From assembly GCA_963930055.1 (NCBI GenBank), contig CAWVKS010000005.1, positions 1 through 64,000 of the forward strand: 64,000 nt of DNA, read 5' to 3'. The translations under genes and the position numbers were made by a program. Of the stretch, positions 63,196 to 64,000 are shown piece after piece; the first letter of the stretch is position 1, and each line of letters begins with the position of its first letter. Below the pieces are notes generated by a model that was given only the letters and a program-made list of their open reading frames with translations, had not been told where the DNA came from and ran no database searches. Origin of the DNA: Pullichristensenella sp963930055 (lineage in GTDB: Bacteria > Bacillota > Clostridia > Christensenellales > Aristaeellaceae).

Positions 63196-64000
63196 GCTCG
63201 CTCCTTTCCCGCCTCCGCGTCAAAGCGGATGGCAAAGACGCTGCCCTTTCCCGTTTCGCTCGCCACCGTCACCCGCGCCCCGCAGCGCTCCGCCAGCGCC
63301 CGCACGATGGACAGCCCCAGCCCGGTGCCGCCCGGCGCCATGCCGCGCGCTTCGTCCACGCGGTAGAACTGCTCGAAGATGTGGGGCAGATGTTCCGGGG
63401 CGATGCCAACGCCGTCATCCTCGACCTCGATGGCATCTTCGGACAGGCGCACCCACACATGGCCGTCCTCGCGCCCATAGCGCACGGCGTTGCCGGCGAG
63501 GTTGTAGAGCATCTCCCAGAAGTCCCTTTCCACGCCCATGCGCACCATGTCGCCTTCCACGGAAATGGCGATGCCCTTCTGCGCCGCCTGCGCCGAAAGC
63601 GAGGTGGCGATCTCCCGCGCCACGTTGCCGACGTTCACATTCTGCGGTTCCTCCACAGGCTTGCCCCCGGCGCGGCTCAAGTGGAGGATGTCCTCGATGA
63701 CGTCCAGCATGCGCTGGCATTCGCCGCGGATCATGCGCACGCACAGTTCACGCTCCTCGGGTGAGTCGGCCATGCCCTCGTCGAGCATCTCGGCAAAGCC
63801 CATCACCGAGGTCAGCGGGCTGCGCAATTCGTGCGAGGCGTTGGCCACAAAATCGTCACGCAAGGTCAGCGTGCGCGAGACTTCATTCAAATCGTCCTTG
63901 AGCCGTTTGGCGAGGTAGGAGATATTGTCCAACGCCGGCTGCAGTTCCGGAAACACAGCGCGGCCATGGCCAGCGTCGCCCTCAAGCAGACGGCGCACCT
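63192..64000 (-). CDS. Sensor histidine kinase, C-terminal part (truncated by window)
   Basis: The visible part has the HisKA box FVANASHELRSPLTSVMGFA with the phosphorylated His. The N, G1 and G2 boxes follow: DFWEMLYNLAGNAVRYGRED, VEDDGVGIAPEHLPHIFEQF, MAPGGTGLGLSIVRALAER. The N-terminal sensor region lies beyond the right edge; a Met near 63998 is probably internal. The response regulator should be upstream, outside the window. Confidence 0.92.
   Translation of the reverse strand, partial: VRRLLEGDAGHGRAVFPELQPALDNISYLAKRLKDDLNEVSRTLTLRDDFVANASHELRSPLTSVMGFAEMLDEGMADSPEERELCVRMIRGECQRMLDVIEDILHLSRAGGKPVEEPQNVNVGNVAREIATSLSAQAAQKGIAISVEGDMVRMGVERDFWEMLYNLAGNAVRYGREDGHVWVRLSEDAIEVEDDGVGIAPEHLPHIFEQFYRVDEARGMAPGGTGLGLSIVRALAERCGARVTVASETGKGSVFAIRFDAEAGKERA

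Overview
The window is mostly one large temperate siphophage prophage (about position 1 to 57.7 kb) followed by about 6 kb of bacterial chromosome. The GC-rich codon use, TTG and GTG starts with strong GGAGG ribosome binding sites, the serine recombinase, the P27/HK97-type packaging and head genes, an Rrf2 regulator and a GrpB-family gene all suggest a GC-rich Clostridia (Firmicutes) host, probably a gut anaerobe. I cannot name the genus from the sequence alone.

Layout, right to left, which is the direction of most phage transcription (minus strand). 55.4-57.7 kb: large serine recombinase, followed by an operon of three small proteins that share the recombinase's C-terminal domain, a degenerate Fic/winged-helix protein and two unknown proteins. 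48.1-49.6 kb: a broken IS256-type insertion sequence. 44.7-48.1 kb (plus strand): S24/LexA-type repressor, small protein, UmuC-type polymerase (with two single-base frame breaks) and YolD. 42.6-44.6 kb: divergent ImmA/IrrE-type metalloprotease with a C-terminal HTH, sharing an operator region with the repressor. 42.2 down to 32.7 kb: replication operon (sigma-like regulator, DUF2800 nuclease, DUF2815, family A DNA polymerase, deoxyribosyltransferase-like protein, primase/helicase, VRR-NUC, SNF2 helicase, DUF1492 activator). 32.3-27.9 kb: DUF4143 ATPase, SAM synthetase and three accessory proteins. 27.7-25.3 kb (plus strand): amidoligase, small proteins and class II glutamine amidotransferase. 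24.5-23.9 kb: antitoxin/toxin pair. 23.8-22.5 kb: ParB-methyltransferase. 22.6-21.1 kb: XRE protein and HipA-like kinase. 21.0-19.0 kb: terminase subunits. 19.0-16.6 kb: XRE-desulfoferrodoxin protein, HNH nuclease, second HipA-like kinase. 16.5-0 kb: portal, protease, capsid, head-tail proteins, major tail protein, frameshifted chaperone, a mazEF cassette, tape measure, distal tail and tail-associated protein. No lysis genes are present, so the left end of the prophage is missing.

The most interesting biology is at 26.17-26.88 kb. Three plus-strand RNAs match the hammerhead ribozyme core (CTGANGA, GAAA, GTC, three helices closing on CCCGC/GCGGG). Each starts just after the stop codon of one gene, and its predicted cleavage site lies 42-44 nt before the start codon of the next. 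They would cut the amidoligase/glutamine-amidotransferase polycistron into separate messages with near-identical 5' leaders.

The most important data-quality observation is at the left end. The 16-mer ACACTAGATCGCGTGT, which I recall as a PacBio sample barcode, sits at base 1 and again at 866-881, where it breaks the tail gene in frame. Single-base indels at G runs in the tail gene and the polymerase, and small indels in other genes, also point to incomplete polishing. The host flank holds an XRE regulator, GrpB-like protein, AAA/PD-(D/E)XK protein, an antitoxin-like pair, a broken Sir2-like gene, an Rrf2 regulator, a secreted protein and a partial histidine kinase.
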